From positions 1-43,455 of the forward strand of contig QFOU01000005.1 of the NCBI GenBank assembly GCA_003241595.1: DNA of 43,455 bases. Reading direction: 5' to 3'. The stretch's first letter is position 1. Each line of letters begins with the position of its first letter. Made by a program: the position numbers and the translations under genes. Source of the DNA: Pseudomonas fluorescens (GTDB lineage: Bacteria > Pseudomonadota > Alphaproteobacteria > UBA2136 > UBA6156). The notes under the pieces are model-generated. The model was given only the letters and a program-made list of their open reading frames with translations. It made no database searches and was not told the origin of the DNA. This document shows, one piece after another, positions 1 to 7,631 of this stretch.

Positions 1-631
1 CAGCGAGTGGAATTTCATCTTCCGCTCCCATACGGGCGGCAAAACTGCGCGCACGGTGCATGCCGTTCATGTCGGTCGCCACAATACATGGGTTATCCGC
101 CAGCATGGCATTCTGCACTACGGGTGCCATCACCGCCGCAGCCGGCAAGTTGTCACACGGAATATCATAGAACCCCTGCACCTGCCCGCTGTGCAGGTCA
201 AACGTCAGGATCCGATCCGCCCCTGCCCGCTCGATCATATTCGCCACCACCTTGGCCGAAATCGGGCTGCGGGGCCGCGCCTTGCGATCCTGCCGGGAAT
301 ACACCATGTACGGCGCCACAACGGTAATCTCCGCCGCACTCGCGCGCTTGCACGCATCAATCAGCAACAGTAATTCCATCAGGTTGTCATGAATGGGTGC
401 CGCCATGGTCTGAATGATAAACACCTGGCGCTGACGCACACTCGCATCCAGCTCAATACCAATCTCACCGTCCGAGAATGTTTCGATCTGCACCGGATGC
501 AAATATCCACCCAAGCCCCACGCAATGTCCTGCCCCAGCTGGCGGCTGGTGCGTCCGGCGATCACAACTGGAATATCCCGCCGCAAAAGGCTGGCGGTCT
601 GGATATCAGTGTTTGGGGTATCTTCGCTCAT
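1..631 (-). CDS. prs: Ribose-phosphate pyrophosphokinase, C-terminus cut by window edge
   Basis: Makes PRPP from ribose 5-phosphate and ATP for nucleotide, His and Trp synthesis in the cytoplasm. The visible 210 residues (family about 310-320) contain TFSDGE (51-56), the ATP-loop stretch RQDRKARPRSPIS (113-125), the signature-like DLHSGQVQGFYDIP (145-158) and a pyrophosphate-binding segment ATDMNGMHRARSFA (185-198). In the last one D-M-N-G replaces the more usual D-x-G-G. The ATG at 631 is preceded by AAGG at a workable distance. It is the last gene seen downstream of anmK on the minus strand, with an 84-base gap from the previous gene, so it may share that transcript or have its own promoter. 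The identification is secure; only the end is missing. Confidence 0.96.
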   Translation of the reverse strand, partial: MSEDTPNTDIQTASLLRRDIPVVIAGRTSRQLGQDIAWGLGGYLHPVQIETFSDGEIGIELDASVRQRQVFIIQTMAAPIHDNLMELLLLIDACKRASAAEITVVAPYMVYSRQDRKARPRSPISAKVVANMIERAGADRILTFDLHSGQVQGFYDIPCDNLPAAAVMAPVVQNAMLADNPCIVATDMNGMHRARSFAARMGAEDEIPLA

Positions 632-715
632 AACGGCAACCTTGTTCTATTATTGGTCACCAGAGTACCTCAATTTCCGCAATTTAAACACTAGCCGCTG
701 ACTAGCAACTGACCA

Positions 716-1021
716 CTATTCCTTCCAGCTACCCGCCTTCACAACCATCAGGAAGTTCGCCAGCGTGTTTCTAAAATCGCGCCGCGCAAGGTTGGGCGTC
801 GTGTATCCAGCCAGCAGCATCAGCACCAGCCACACACCTCGCACGCACATTAAAAGCAAAAAGAGGGCCAGCACCATCAGCGCAATGCCCATCAACGGCC
901 AGCCATGTCCCATCAGATACCACGCCTGCGCCACCAACCACCAGCCGAACCACGTCAGAAGCCCCACCCAAAACGCCATGCCCAACGCCGAGAAGAACCG
1001 CGAAACAATCCCTTTCGCCAT
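716..1021 (-). CDS. Small membrane protein of unknown function, two or three TM segments
   Basis: 101 residues. I do not recognise the family. Two long hydrophobic stretches, about residues 12-38 and 42-72, are rich in Trp and Leu and predict an inner-membrane hairpin. The C-terminal 25 residues are polar and contain NLARRDFRNTLANFL. The ATG overlaps the TAA of the upstream 364-residue gene by one base (TAATG), so the two are translationally coupled and probably work together. It lies between the YdjM-like gene and prs, and nothing in the sequence gives a biochemical role. Confidence 0.8.
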   Translation of the reverse strand: MAKGIVSRFFSALGMAFWVGLLTWFGWWLVAQAWYLMGHGWPLMGIALMVLALFLLLMCVRGVWLVLMLLAGYTTPNLARRDFRNTLANFLMVVKAGSWKE

Positions 1022-2115
1022 TAGTAACGCACACCCTCATACGCCACCAACTCGCGCATCATGCCGCGCCCATCCGGCTGGAACACACGCACCTGCGTCC
1101 GCCCGGGGCACACCACATACGTACCACGCTCAATCTGAGCCTTGCTCTCCGCCCGAATATCCCTGAAGCCCACACAGGTTTCGCCAATCCCAACTTCCTG
1201 CGGCAGATACATGCGCTCAAACACACTAAAACGCCCCAGCCAGCCGTACGCCGTGCTTTGCCAGCCGTACCACGCCAAACGCACTTGCCGCTGGGTCTCT
1301 TCGCTCACTTCTTTACCGCCGTACCGACGATAGATCTTCCACACCGCTTCATCGCGCGGCTTGAACGGATCACTCTCCGCTACACTCGAGGTTCGCGCGC
1401 TGCCCCCGCGGCTCAACGTAATACGCGTCGCATGCACACGCCCATTCGGTTCAGAAACTACAACCCGCCAGTTGAGAGACGATAACGCCTGCGGCTCCAC
1501 ACGCACCGTGGTATGGGCAAGATTCAAACTCTTGGCATAGCTCTCACCAAACGCATGGGCCTGCCAACTCCAGAAACCCACCATCACCACATACGCAATC
1601 ACTCCCATCAAGGTCAGACGCGAAAGGTCGCGGTCATATTGTTTGAAGGCGTACGCCATCCCCACACCTACGGCACACAGCACGAATAAAATGATATCGA
1701 AACTGTTCAACACGGCCAGCCCCACACGCCAGTCCACTAACAATGCCAGTGGGAAAAGCCCTGGCTCACTCAATACCGCCAACACCCAGGCCGCAATAAG
1801 CCCGCCGATAACAGGGGTCAGCAAAAGCTCCCAACTCTTGCGGGAGAGCATGGCCAAAAATCCGGCCGTCCCCACCGCATAAACAGGCAGCAGCAGCAGG
1901 CTCCACGTCAGGCCCCGCATCCCCTGCGCCATAGCCCCCGCGCTGATCAGATAAAGGAACACCTCTGTAAACGGAAACGCAGCACCAACCGCCCCGGCGA
2001 TCCACCGCCAATGCCCCAACTCATCATCACTATGGGACGAGTTGCGGTGCTTCAACGCCAGCGCAATTAAAACGCCGAGCAATACACTATTGAAGATACC
2101 GCCGATACCAACCAT
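1021..2115 (-). CDS. YdjM-like membrane protein lacking the family's metal-binding residues
   Basis: 364 residues from ATG 2115, which begins two bases after the anmK stop; a GTG at 2118 is an alternative. The first ~190 residues are multi-pass membrane and the C-terminal ~170 are soluble. The layout resembles the YdjM family of inner-membrane predicted metal-dependent hydrolases: a segment ending AAFPFTEVF stands where the family has A-x-F-P-D-x-D, RGLTWSLLL stands where it has RG-x-THSLL, and RVEPQALSSLNWRVVV resembles the soluble-domain start. The expected Asp and His ligands are replaced (D to F/T, H to W), so if the assignment is right this is a non-catalytic relative. It is coupled to anmK upstream and to a small membrane gene downstream. 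The family call is my alignment by eye. Confidence 0.7.
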   Translation of the reverse strand: MVGIGGIFNSVLLGVLIALALKHRNSSHSDDELGHWRWIAGAVGAAFPFTEVFLYLISAGAMAQGMRGLTWSLLLLPVYAVGTAGFLAMLSRKSWELLLTPVIGGLIAAWVLAVLSEPGLFPLALLVDWRVGLAVLNSFDIILFVLCAVGVGMAYAFKQYDRDLSRLTLMGVIAYVVMVGFWSWQAHAFGESYAKSLNLAHTTVRVEPQALSSLNWRVVVSEPNGRVHATRITLSRGGSARTSSVAESDPFKPRDEAVWKIYRRYGGKEVSEETQRQVRLAWYGWQSTAYGWLGRFSVFERMYLPQEVGIGETCVGFRDIRAESKAQIERGTYVVCPGRTQVRVFQPDGRGMMRELVAYEGVRY

Positions 2116-2117
2116 CA

Positions 2118-3209
2118 CTACGCCGTCACCACGCCACCAACGGTCGGGTGGGTGCAACGGGTCGTGCCGGGCACAGCCGTGTGCAAGCCCTTAACCCGAC
2201 GCACCGCCAACCATGCAAAGCAGGCCGCCTCAACCGCCAGAGGTTCCCAACCGATAGCCTTGCTATCAAATACGTTCCAACCGCGCGCGCTCAAACCGTC
2301 CATCACAACGGGGTTGTAAGAACCACCGCCGGACACGAACACATCCCCCTCACTCATACCAATGGCGCGCAAGGTCGTATCAATACCGTCCACGGTCAGC
2401 GCACTCAATGTCGCCGCACCATCTTCCACACTCATGTCCTTCATCCAGTCGAACACACCGTAAAACTCATAACGGTCGGCACTGCGGGGGATGGGCCGGT
2501 GAAAGAACCCGATCTCGTCAACGGCACGCTTCACCAACGCTTCATTCACAACGCCTTCACGCGCAAACTTGCCATCTTCATCAAATTCCATATCCTTACG
2601 GGTCTGCATCCAGCTGTCCAGCATGCCCATCCCCGGCCCGCAGTCACTCGCCGCAATGGTGCCGTCCGCCGTGATGACGGTCACATTCGCCACACCACCG
2701 ATATTCAGCATCGCGGTCGCGCGCTCACGCTTACCCAGCATCACGGCATGAAAAAGCGGTGCCAGCGGAGCCCCTTCCCCACCCGCCGCCATGTCACGCC
2801 GACGAAAATCCATAACGACCGGAACCGCTTTGGTGCTCGCAATACGCTCCGCCAGTACGTTGGCATCACCCAATTGCCACGTTAAACCTTCCGCCGGCAT
2901 GTGGCGCACGGTCTGACCATGACAACCCACTAAGTCGGCATCCGCCAGAAGCCCGCTCTCCAATACGGCGATGGCGTACTGTTCGGTCACCTCGCGTTCC
3001 AAACGCAAAACATCCGCCAGCGGAATATCCTTGGTCGAAACCTCCAGCAATCGCGCCTTTAATTCAGCGGGATACGCACGATAGTAACGCCCCTTGACCT
3101 CCACATGGCTCTCACCATCGGTTTCAACCAGGCACAGATCAACGCCGTCAAGGCTGGTGCCACTCATCATGCCAAGGGCGTTAATGCGGGAATTTACGGG
3201 TGTGTTCAT
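2118..3209 (-). CDS. anmK: Anhydro-N-acetylmuramic acid kinase
   Basis: Phosphorylates and opens 1,6-anhydro-MurNAc released from peptidoglycan by lytic transglycosylases, giving MurNAc-6-phosphate for wall recycling. Family motifs in order: MMSGTSLDGVD near the N-terminus, GCHGQTVRH, the segment DFRRRDMAAGGEGAPLAP, NIGGVANVT and DCGPGMGMLD, then a C-terminal VSGGGSYNP. Length (363 residues) is normal. Start chosen at ATG 3209, which leaves 13 residues before the MSGTS motif; ATGs at 3218 and 3221 are possible and none has a clear ribosome site. First gene of the run leading to the YdjM-like gene. Its substrate is the product of the type of transglycosylase encoded at 17753-19396. Confidence 0.95.
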   Translation of the reverse strand: MNTPVNSRINALGMMSGTSLDGVDLCLVETDGESHVEVKGRYYRAYPAELKARLLEVSTKDIPLADVLRLEREVTEQYAIAVLESGLLADADLVGCHGQTVRHMPAEGLTWQLGDANVLAERIASTKAVPVVMDFRRRDMAAGGEGAPLAPLFHAVMLGKRERATAMLNIGGVANVTVITADGTIAASDCGPGMGMLDSWMQTRKDMEFDEDGKFAREGVVNEALVKRAVDEIGFFHRPIPRSADRYEFYGVFDWMKDMSVEDGAATLSALTVDGIDTTLRAIGMSEGDVFVSGGGSYNPVVMDGLSARGWNVFDSKAIGWEPLAVEAACFAWLAVRRVKGLHTAVPGTTRCTHPTVGGVVTA

Positions 3210-3291
3210 GGTATGCATCATCGACAAAAAGCCACAAAACAGCAACCCCAACACACAATAAAACGGCCAAAAACAGCACAATTCTCACTAT

Positions 3292-3316
3292 GAAAAAAAG
3301 CCCCCGCGCAGGAGGC
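3292..3316 (-). terminator. Second rho-independent terminator downstream of hpf
   Basis: On the minus strand GCCUCC and GGGGGC pair around the loop UGCGC and are followed by seven U. It lies about 75 bases beyond the first hpf terminator, so it either backs that one up or ends a short separate RNA. The 5' arm is part of a segment repeated after sdhB. Confidence 0.7.
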
Positions 3317-3410
3317 CACAAACGGTTCCTGATTTTGGTGAGACGGAGCAACGTGTACAAGAAGTACACGAGCTTCGACGAAACAAAAACAGGGGCCGTT
3401 TTGGCCCCTG
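3300..3410. repeat. Conserved intergenic element, copy 1
   Basis: Minus strand, in order: a CAGGGGCC terminator hairpin, CTTGTACA, about 24 bases, GGAACC, and CCTCCTGCGCG followed by GGGC. The same order and spacing occur at 7632-7726 after sdhB. In the last 30 bases (GGAACC to GGGC) I count only four differences between copies. Copy 1 also has a perfect 7-bp hairpin CGTGTAC-TTCTT-GTACACG in the middle. Confidence 0.6.
3381..3410 (-). terminator. hpf terminator
   Basis: Minus strand hairpin CAGGGGCC-AAAAC-GGCCCCTG followed by TTTTTGTTT, 24 bases after the hpf stop. Confidence 0.9.
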
Positions 3411-3433
3411 CTTCACTTCGTAGCCACTATCAA

Positions 3434-4027
3434 TTAAGCCGCCTTCGGCGCGACCCAACGGATATTGTTGTCACCCTCGCGGTACACCATATTCAACTCA
3501 TTGGTCTCCACGTTCATGAAGAGGAAGGCGGGCTTGTGCAGCAAGTCCATCTGCATCACCGCTTCATCCACGTTCATGGGTGCAATGCGGGTCACTTCTT
3601 TCTTGGCAATTTCCGGCGCGAATTCACTGAATGCACCATTAAATTCATCATCCACATCGTCATAACGCGTGGTTTCAAAGGCCAGCGGGCCAAGATCACG
3701 GATCTTTTCTTTAAATTCCTGTTGTTGGGCACGGCGCTGTTCCAGCTTGCCCTTATACTTCTTCAACTGCTTCTGAAGCTTGTTCACGGCTTCATCCAAT
3801 GCAGCATACCAGTCACCGCCCTGCCCTTCGGCGCGCAAGCTCAAACCGCTTGCCAGTACATTCAGGTCAGCAATGTGAAGGTGGCTATGCTTGCTATCTT
3901 GTACAAACTTGACGCTCACATCCACGATCTGGTCAACAAAGGCTTTGATGGTTGCTAACCGACCTTCCGTATGGGCGCGGAGGGCCTCACTTGTGTCCAT
4001 ATGAACTCCAGCGATGCTAATGTGCAT
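3434..4027 (-). CDS. hpf: Ribosome hibernation promoting factor, long form
   Basis: 197 residues. The N-terminal ~100 residues are the HPF/RaiA fold that sits in the decoding channel of idle 30S subunits (starts MHISIAGVHMDTSEALRAH). A charged linker with KLQKQLKKYKGKLEQRR follows, then the C-terminal dimerisation domain (about 130-190) with RIAPMNVDEAVMQM and AFLFMNVETNELNMVY. The two-domain layout is the long form that makes 100S ribosomes without RMF. ATG 4027 has only a weak AAGAGA upstream. In many alphaproteobacteria hpf directly follows rpoN; here 1.9 kb of small genes separates them and hpf has its own promoter and terminator. Confidence 0.95.
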   Translation of the reverse strand: MHISIAGVHMDTSEALRAHTEGRLATIKAFVDQIVDVSVKFVQDSKHSHLHIADLNVLASGLSLRAEGQGGDWYAALDEAVNKLQKQLKKYKGKLEQRRAQQQEFKEKIRDLGPLAFETTRYDDVDDEFNGAFSEFAPEIAKKEVTRIAPMNVDEAVMQMDLLHKPAFLFMNVETNELNMVYREGDNNIRWVAPKAA

Positions 4028-4055
4028 GATATGTCTCTTTCCTTCTTGGCCTTAG

Positions 4056-4083
4056 TCTATAAACGTTACTCGTTATCAATCAA
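4056..4083 (-). promoter_or_regulatory. Probable hpf promoter with adjacent palindrome
   Basis: Minus strand -35 TTGATT (4083-4078), 16-base spacer, -10 TATAGA (4061-4056), 29 bases before the hpf start. Just upstream at 4095-4106 lies the perfect inverted repeat GAGGG-TT-CCCTC, a possible operator. Confidence 0.5.
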
Positions 4084-4437
4084 ATTCCCATGGCGAGGGT
4101 TCCCTCACCGCTTGTAACTTGTGTCTCAAACATTCGCGTTCTTCACCCGAGGACAGTCTGGTTAACCATCCCCCACCACCATCTTTATGGTACGCCTCCC
4201 AAAATTTCCTTACAACAACCTTTACATTGTTCCCGATAAATTCATAAAAATGGCAGAAATACGCCTTATGCACTTGCTTTAGCCGTCCGGCTCCGCTTAT
4301 AACCCCTTTACCGACACATCACATATTTTCCGATTCCTCTAACCCGGCATTCCGCCGTCACCCACGTGTCGCTCACCGTACTACTCCCTATTTCACGCGC
4401 CAGAACGGATTCTGGCCCAGATAAACAAAGGATTGAC
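4084..4437. other. Gap between hpf and the 79-residue gene, no gene supported
   Basis: A 65-codon minus-strand frame from GTG 4273 is open here but has no ribosome site and no recognisable product, so I do not call it. The only clear structure is the hairpin GCCAGAA-CGGA-TTCTGGC at 4399-4416, which would lie in the leader of the plus-strand gene at 4438. Confidence 0.5.
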
Positions 4438-4677
4438 ATGCGCGTCTTTACAAATCGAGCTTACTCGAATTCCACTACAGGTACTGCAGCTAATATCTCC
4501 TCGATAGAAGCCGAAGAATACCGCGAACTTGCCCGCGAGTGCCGTGTCGAGGCCAATCGAGCCGGCATTGACCCCGAGGTCAAAGCATCTCTTCTTGAAG
4601 AAGCAGATACTTACGATCGCTGGGCCCGCGAACGTAATTCTCGTAAGCTGGGAAACCACCGTATTCCCAAGTGGTGA
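4438..4677 (+). CDS. Small hydrophilic protein of unknown function, 79 residues
   Basis: Not recognised. The start is the ATG at 4438 rather than the longer frame from 4366, because AAAGGA stands just upstream. The middle (about 22-66) is a charged helical stretch, EAEEYRELARECRVEANRAG and then LLEEADTYDRWARERNSR. This looks like a small helical hairpin with regular Glu/Arg. It has its own terminator at 4725-4754. It is one of four small orphan genes lying between hpf and rpoN. Confidence 0.72.
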   Translation: MRVFTNRAYSNSTTGTAANISSIEAEEYRELARECRVEANRAGIDPEVKASLLEEADTYDRWARERNSRKLGNHRIPKW

Positions 4678-4724
4678 ACACAATTTAACTTATTGCATTT
4701 TAATACGATAATGCATTGCGAACC

Positions 4725-4754
4725 AAAGCCGCAGGGGTATATCCCCCGCGGCTT
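4725..4754 (+). terminator. Terminator after the 79-residue gene
   Basis: AAAGCCGC and GCGGCTTT with inner GGGG/CCCC pairs around TATAT, followed by a weak T-rich tail (cgcattttc). Confidence 0.65.
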
Positions 4755-4776
4755 TCGCATTTTCTGAATACATAAC

Positions 4777-4805
4777 TTGCGCATCCCGCTCACAGCCGTT
4801 AAAGT
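4777..4805 (+). promoter_or_regulatory. Possible promoter of the 72-residue gene
   Basis: -35 TTGCGC (4777-4782), 17-base spacer, -10 TAAAGT (4800-4805), 43 bases before the gene start. Confidence 0.4.
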
Positions 4806-4847
4806 CCAGCCACTTCGCAGCATTTCCTCGCACCAGGGAGAATCCCC

Positions 4848-5066
4848 ATGCCCACTACACAGCGTAAAGGCGAATTTCCCCACCACGCACTAACAAGCGG
4901 CCTCCAAGCTCTCACGACAGGCGCCGACCTCATATCGGACATGCCCAATCGGACGGAACTGACGGAAGCCGAAAAACTCAAATTCAAAACTGCCAGCGAC
5001 CACCTGAAAGCCGCTCATAGCATCATCGACAGCATCATTCAGGATCGCACCCCATACCCTTATTAA
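4848..5066 (+). CDS. Small protein of unknown function, 72 residues
   Basis: Not recognised. Starts at ATG 4848 after GGGAGAA. Hydrophilic; the C-terminal half (about 38-65) is a helical stretch TELTEAEKLKFKTASDHLKA followed by a short hydrophobic helix AHSIIDSIIQ. No signal peptide or membrane segment. It sits between its own predicted promoter and a strong bidirectional terminator at 5071, so it is a single-gene unit. The lack of annotated-looking motifs means it could be a lineage-specific gene. Confidence 0.7.
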   Translation: MPTTQRKGEFPHHALTSGLQALTTGADLISDMPNRTELTEAEKLKFKTASDHLKAAHSIIDSIIQDRTPYPY

Positions 5067-5070
5067 AGAC

Positions 5071-5101
5071 AAAAAAGCCGCCGGTCCTCCGGCGGTTTTT
5101 T
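5071..5101. terminator. Bidirectional terminator
   Basis: A6 then CCGCCGG-TCCT-CCGGCGG then T6, between the convergent genes ending at 5066 (plus) and 5114 (minus). Confidence 0.9.
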
Positions 5102-5113
5102 GGCATGTGCAGT

Positions 5114-5479
5114 TTAAGCTGCAAATGTCTTTTCGATATACTCCAGCATCCACGGCATGTTCGCCGTGTCCTTGGTGTACGGGCGCACCGCTTCGGCATA
5201 GCCGGTCTGGTACCATTGGAATACCGCCCACTGGGTATCTGCGCCGGAGCCAAAGCGTGCAAAGCAGCACTCAACAGGCTCCGTCACCTCACGACCATCA
5301 ACTTTGGCCGTGACCATAACAATATCGCGCACGAACAGATCCGGCGAGAACTCTGCCGCACACTGGGTCACGTCCTGCATGACCAACGCATGATGAAGCA
5401 CTTCATTCACACGGCCACCATAGGTATTGTTCCAAATTTTCACGAGGTTATCGGCATTCAACTCAGACAGTTCCGACAT
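5114..5479 (-). CDS. Hypothetical cytoplasmic protein, 121 residues
   Basis: Not recognised. The reading frame is open further upstream, but the ATG at 5479 has an excellent GGAGAAGAG site and I take it as the start. The product has a compact alpha/beta look: MSELSELNADNLVKIWNN, then HHALVMQDVTQCAAEFSPDL, beta-like FVRDIVMVTAKVDGREV, an aromatic strand WAVFQWYQTGY and a C-terminal helix MPWMLEYIEKTFAA. No signal peptide. The fold could be NTF2/SnoaL-like from the order of elements, but that is a guess. It ends at a shared terminator. Confidence 0.7.
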   Translation of the reverse strand: MSELSELNADNLVKIWNNTYGGRVNEVLHHALVMQDVTQCAAEFSPDLFVRDIVMVTAKVDGREVTEPVECCFARFGSGADTQWAVFQWYQTGYAEAVRPYTKDTANMPWMLEYIEKTFAA

Positions 5480-5675
5480 TCTCTTCTCCACAAACGAGAC
5501 ATAATCCTCTTCGATGTAGGGCGCATCCCGCCAATTACAAGCCCCAGCCTCAGTCGGGGGTGTCAGCCGATGCCAAGAACGCCTAAAGCCTGCCTCCATA
5601 AAAACCGGTAAACCCCATTGCCCTCGGGCACTACCGCTTTCCCATCTCAAACCCTGAAGAAAGGATACCATACTC
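5480..5675. other. Divergent intergenic region
   Basis: Holds the control region of the divergent genes at 5479 (minus) and 5676 (plus). On the minus strand CCCCGACTGAGGCTGGGG can form a hairpin. I see no consensus promoter. Confidence 0.35.
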
Positions 5676-5867
5676 ATGGCCGCTGCTCTTACTCTTTCTG
5701 CAAAGCGCATCCAAGCCCGCAAGGAAATGGACAAGCTGCGTCTCGACACGTTCTTTGAAAAAAGAGCTGTCTCGCTCACCGCTTTCGCCGCTGCTGCAGG
5801 TTGCCCCGGCGCGTCCCGAGCAAATATCAAAGCTCATTGCCGCGCTATCGAACTTCAGAACAAGTGA
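5676..5867 (+). CDS. Small basic protein of unknown function, 63 residues
   Basis: Not recognised. ATG 5676 follows GAAAGGATACC, the same 11 bases that precede the gene at 30511. Composition is Ala/Lys/Arg-rich and helical: SAKRIQARKEMDKLRLDTFF, then AVSLTAFAAAAGCPGASRAN and a final IKAHCRAIELQNK. The segment VSLTAFAAAAGCPGASRANIK has the feel of a helix-turn-helix (small, turn at G-C-P, then polar recognition-like helix), so a small DNA-binding role is possible but unproven. A terminator-like hairpin follows at 5887-5904. Confidence 0.65.
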   Translation: MAAALTLSAKRIQARKEMDKLRLDTFFEKRAVSLTAFAAAAGCPGASRANIKAHCRAIELQNK

Positions 5868-5884
5868 TCCTGTTCCAAGTTATG

Positions 5885-5910
5885 TGGGCCCCCTTTTGGG
5901 GGCCTTCACA
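5885..5910. terminator. Hairpin between converging genes
   Basis: GGCCCCC-TTTT-GGGGGCC, between the 63-residue gene (plus) and the rpoN end (minus). The T tract is weak in both directions. Confidence 0.6.
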
Positions 5911-5918
5911 TTTGATAA

Positions 5919-7409
5919 TTACCGAACCCGACGCTCGCTCGTCCCAGGGATACCCAAAATACCGCGATACTTCGCCACGGTGCGCCGCGCCACTTCTACA
6001 CCTTCCTGCTTCAATAAGCCCACGATCTGCTCGTCACTCAGCGGCTTGGCCGGATTTTCGGCCTTCACCAAACGCCCGATAAGTGCCTGCACGCTGGTCG
6101 CCGCCACACTCACCTGTCCACCGGTACTTCCCACACCGCTGGCAAAGAAATATTTCAGGCCCAGCACACCCCACGGCGTCTGCATGAACTTCCCATTCAC
6201 CACACGGCTCACGGTGCTCTCGTGCACCCCAATACCTTCCGCTACGGTACGCAGCGTCAACGGCACCAAGAATTCCACACCGGCATCAAAGAACTGCTGC
6301 TGCGCCGCCACCACCGCACGAGAGACCGCCAGCGTCGTTTTCGCACGCTGCTCCAAGGCATTCATCAACCATTTGGCCCGACCATACCGCTCGGTCATAT
6401 ACTTCTTGGCTTCATCCTGACCTTTGTTGGAAGCCGCAGCCCCCTCCTTCACCGGCGGATACGCCAACAACTTCGGGAAGGCCGCACCATTCAATTCCAC
6501 ATGCCAGCCATCTTCGGTCTTCACCACCACCACATCCGGCGTCACACTATCAATACGGATGGTACCAAACCCCGCGGCAGGCTTCGGGTTGCACTTCTGA
6601 ATATCGGCAACGGTCAATAAAATCTCTTCGGCATCACACTCACGCAACGGGGCGATCTTATGCACTTCCGCCGCGATCTTCGCCCACTGCTTGGCCCCGA
6701 CCCAATCCAAATGGTCAAGGCACACTTCCATCACTTCATCCAGCAGACCCATGGCGTGCAACTGCAACCGCAAACACTCCTGCAGGTCGCGCGCACCCAC
6801 ACCTAAAGGCTCAAGGGTCTGAATGATGGCCCGCGCATCATCCACCATATCCTCACTTACCTTCAAGCGCTGCGCCACTTCCTTCATGTCGGCGCGCAGG
6901 TAACCGGCCTCATCAATGGCATCAATTAAAAAGCGCCCCACAAACCGCAGACGCGCATCATCCACAACTTCTTCGTATTGCTTGAGCAGGTAGTCCTGCA
7001 AACTGTCGTCCTTGCTCGCACGCGCTTCCCAACTAAAGCCGTCTTCATCATCGCCACCACCGACACCGCCTAAGCCGCCATACACCTCTCCGGCAGGCCC
7101 GCCTGCCCCTTCATCCCGAATGGCCCAATCGTCCCAGGCGGCGTCCCATTCAACCAGTTCGCCTCCCGCCTTCCCGCTCACTTCCGCCGCGTCTTTTTCG
7201 TTGGAAAATGCCTTATCTTCCAATCCCCCTTGCGCACTTTGTTCATCCGCCGCCTCATACTCAAGGCACGGATTTTCAGCAACTTCGCGGGAGACCAGAT
7301 CGGCGATCTCCGGACCGGAAAGCTGTAACATCTCAATAGCCTGCCGCAACTCAGCCGTCATACTGAGGTCTTGCTTCTGCTTAAGCTGGAGGCTCATCCC
7401 GTTTTTCAT
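5919..7409 (-). CDS. rpoN: RNA polymerase sigma-54 factor
   Basis: 496 residues from ATG 7409 (a TTG at 7415 and ATG at 7397 are alternatives). Region I is Gln/Leu-rich (SLQLKQKQDLSMTAELRQAI), followed by LQLSGPEIADLVSREVAENP. Region II is acidic and Gly-rich (about 60-130). The core-binding region and the HTH (RTVAEGIGVHESTVSRVVNG) follow. The RpoN box ARRTVAKYRGILGIP lies near the C-terminus and reads -24 promoter elements. Activity needs an AAA+ enhancer-binding activator; none is encoded here. No lptB-type gene precedes it. A perfect palindrome CGATTTT-T-AAAATCG at 7482-7496 lies upstream. Confidence 0.96.
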   Translation of the reverse strand: MKNGMSLQLKQKQDLSMTAELRQAIEMLQLSGPEIADLVSREVAENPCLEYEAADEQSAQGGLEDKAFSNEKDAAEVSGKAGGELVEWDAAWDDWAIRDEGAGGPAGEVYGGLGGVGGGDDEDGFSWEARASKDDSLQDYLLKQYEEVVDDARLRFVGRFLIDAIDEAGYLRADMKEVAQRLKVSEDMVDDARAIIQTLEPLGVGARDLQECLRLQLHAMGLLDEVMEVCLDHLDWVGAKQWAKIAAEVHKIAPLRECDAEEILLTVADIQKCNPKPAAGFGTIRIDSVTPDVVVVKTEDGWHVELNGAAFPKLLAYPPVKEGAAASNKGQDEAKKYMTERYGRAKWLMNALEQRAKTTLAVSRAVVAAQQQFFDAGVEFLVPLTLRTVAEGIGVHESTVSRVVNGKFMQTPWGVLGLKYFFASGVGSTGGQVSVAATSVQALIGRLVKAENPAKPLSDEQIVGLLKQEGVEVARRTVAKYRGILGIPGTSERRVR

Positions 7410-7631
7410 GCCCAAACGCTACCATAACCCCCTATAAACCACTACCAAAAACCCTTTTCCCCACTCACTTTCCGGTCATTCCGATTTTTAAAATCGAAAC
7501 ATTTTTCTTCACTCTTCAAAACCTATTTTTCACTCACCAAATGCCCTCTAAAAAATACACTTTGATAATTATCCAACAAAAGCTATCAAAAGTATGAAGA
7601 CTATTAATCCGACGCGAAGCGACGTTGCCCT
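7410..7631. other. rpoN upstream region with palindrome
   Basis: AT-rich, no gene. The only strong structure is the inverted repeat CGATTTT-T-AAAATCG (7482-7496), a candidate regulator site for rpoN. No confident -35/-10 pair. Confidence 0.4.

Noticed and set aside
4076..4273. 65-codon minus-strand frame upstream of hpf
   Set aside because: GTG start without ribosome site, no motif, and it overlaps the predicted hpf promoter.
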